A DNA stretch of 34,955 nucleotides from Prevotellaceae bacterium (GTDB taxonomy: Bacteria > Bacteroidota > Bacteroidia > Bacteroidales > UBA932): contig JAISAC010000083.1 in assembly GCA_031266935.1 (NCBI GenBank), positions 1 through 34,955 of the forward strand. Reading direction: 5' to 3'. The translations under genes and the position numbers were made by a program. Below, one piece after another: positions 33,717 through 34,955 of this stretch. Position 1 is the first letter of the stretch. Each line of letters begins with the position of its first letter. The notes under the pieces are model-generated. The model made no database searches. It was given only the letters and a program-made list of their open reading frames with translations, and had not been told where the DNA came from.

Positions 33717-34955
33717 TCATTCCTGCAAAGGTGGGGAATCGGCTAAAATCAAAATCGCCACCCGCCGATTTACCCGCCGGTTTTTTTCGTTGGCGTTGGG
33801 GATAAGAGGATGCAGGCTGCCCTCGCCCAAGAGGCTGATGCGGCTCCCGTCCACGCCCTGCTGCACGAGGTAGCTGCTGACCGTCTCGGCGCGAGACCTG
33901 CTGATGCGGTAGTTTACTTTATCCGAGCCAATGTCGCAGGTATGCCCAACGCAGATTACGTTGAGGGACGGGTTTTGCTTTAGCAGCGCAGCTTTCCTGT
34001 TCAAGTCGGATTTTTGGTTGGGCGTAAGCGCTGTCTGGTTGACAGTGTAGCCGGCTACCGGCTGCTCAATCGCTTTTTTCACCTCGACGTACGCCAGTTC
34101 TTCCTCTTCTTGCAGCGGCAGCAAATGCTGCTGCTGCCGGAGGCGTATATCCGCAACCGTACGCCGCAGCTCCGCCTCGAATTTTTGGCGCTGCGCTTCG
34201 TCGACGTCCCGCTGCTGCTTTGCCTCGTCCGCCGCCTTGAGCCGCTGCGCCAGCGCGGCTTCTTTTCGCGCCTGCACGAGGCACAGGGCGTCTTCCTGCG
34301 GTATTGGCTTTGCCGAAAGCTGCGGCGCGTCAAAGGGAGTGAAGCCAAAGGCGAGGCGCAGCTTGAGGCCTGCGGCCATGAGCGAAACCTTGTCGATAGC
34401 GCGGTTGTCGGGGGCGTAGCGGGAGGCGAGCACGCTGCCCATCGTAAAGCTTTCGGGGGCGGCCGCGTTGGGCTGCATCAGGCTTTCGGTGCGGGGCGAG
34501 CGCAGGGCCTCGGTCAGCCCATAGTCGACGAACAGGCCGGCGTAGAGGGAGAGGGCGCGGGCGAGCCTCCACTTGACGCCGGCCTCGGCAGCGGCCGTGT
34601 AAACCAACTTCATATCGAGCGTACCCTCCGCGCTTCTGTCGCTGAAGGTGCCAAAGCCCATGTAGGGCGGGCCTTGCACCGTGTTGTCCAGCGCGGGGTA
34701 GTAGCTTTCGCTGCGGATAACGGCGTCGCGAATTTCGTAGCGCGCGCCGAGCGGAATGGAGAGCTTAACGCCGGCCTGCGCGTAGAGCGGATGCCGATGC
34801 CTGCTCTGGTAGCTCAGCATCAAAGGGATGTGGACAAACGTTGCCTGCTGCTGCTCGCGGTAGCTGACCAGCTCGGTGTGGAGGTCGTAGCGCTCGCCGC
34901 CGGCATCCTGCTGGTTGTAGAGGATTACAGCGGCGCCGCCCAGCTGCGCAGCAGC
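33717..34955 (-). CDS. OmpA-family outer-membrane protein (5' end outside the window)
   Basis: 412 residues are visible with no stop up to the window edge, so the gene starts further right. Visible residues 1-208 look like outer-membrane strands (FVHIPLMLSYQ, HPLYAQAGVKLSIPLG, LSLYAGLFVDYGL). About 218-300 is an Ala/Gln/Arg/Glu-rich helical, probably coiled-coil, linker. About 305-405 is an OmpA peptidoglycan-binding domain: GHTCDIGSDKVNYRISRSRAE with the ligand-binding Asp, then GEGSLHPL and NRRVNRRVAI with the conserved Arg. Such proteins tether the outer membrane to the cell wall. The last residues (SPPLQE) and the stop lie inside a CGTCATTCCTGC repeat. Confidence 0.9.
   Translation of the reverse strand, partial: AAAQLGGAAVILYNQQDAGGERYDLHTELVSYREQQQATFVHIPLMLSYQSRHRHPLYAQAGVKLSIPLGARYEIRDAVIRSESYYPALDNTVQGPPYMGFGTFSDRSAEGTLDMKLVYTAAAEAGVKWRLARALSLYAGLFVDYGLTEALRSPRTESLMQPNAAAPESFTMGSVLASRYAPDNRAIDKVSLMAAGLKLRLAFGFTPFDAPQLSAKPIPQEDALCLVQARKEAALAQRLKAADEAKQQRDVDEAQRQKFEAELRRTVADIRLRQQQHLLPLQEEEELAYVEVKKAIEQPVAGYTVNQTALTPNQKSDLNRKAALLKQNPSLNVICVGHTCDIGSDKVNYRISRSRAETVSSYLVQQGVDGSRISLLGEGSLHPLIPNANEKNRRVNRRVAILILADSPPLQE

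Overview
The window is a chromosomal segment of a Bacteroidetes bacterium, most likely order Bacteroidales (inference). The evidence is a SusC/SusD pair, the ribosomal proteins (C-minus S14 and S4, tail-extended L17), Shine-Dalgarno-poor A/T-rich start regions, and promoters of the Bacteroidetes type (-7 TAnnTTTG with an upstream TTG). Base composition is intermediate.

Positions 1-22742 hold one long minus-strand ribosomal superoperon. In transcription order it reads: promoter (22714-22742), rpsL, rpsG, fusA, two paralogous secreted-protein genes, pyrE, rpsJ, rplC, rplD, rplW, rplB, rpsS, a third secreted paralog, rplV, rpsC, rplP, rpmC, rpsQ, rplN, rplX, rplE, rpsN, a membrane-anchored S24/LexA-like gene, rpsH, rplF, rplR, rpsE, rpmD, rplO, secY, map, infA, rpmJ (38 codons), rpsM, rpsK, rpsD, rpoA, rplQ and a hairpin terminator. 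The order is the classical str-S10-spc-alpha order. It is interrupted at three places by non-ribosomal genes: pyrE plus two small beta-barrel-like proteins between fusA and rpsJ, a third copy between rpsS and rplV, and the S24-like protein between rpsN and rpsH. None of the insertions has a visible promoter or terminator of its own, so they should be co-expressed with ribosomal proteins. Several intergenic spacers carry short A/T-rich tandem repeats just 5' of start codons.

Positions 22743-24456 hold a divergent, plus-strand AAA-ATPase-like gene with its own promoter. It lacks the C-terminal nuclease domain usual in its family. A 17-bp-stem bidirectional terminator separates it from the convergent SusC/SusD unit.

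Positions 24457-29813 hold the minus-strand susC-susD pair. Its leader contains two hairpins, and upstream lies a perfect (TG)33 dinucleotide tract, which is very rare in bacteria. No polysaccharide-degrading enzyme is visible nearby.

Positions 29814-34955 hold, on the minus strand, a 726-residue secreted protein of unknown function, rubrerythrin, and an OmpA-family outer-membrane protein that runs off the right edge. Between the last two lies about 1.1 kb without an intact gene. It is filled with several families of palindromic interspersed repeats, a 172-bp fold-back structure and a possible sigma-factor fragment. One repeat family (46-bp core, 45/46 identical) also occurs at the extreme left of the window, next to the end of the ribosomal operon.
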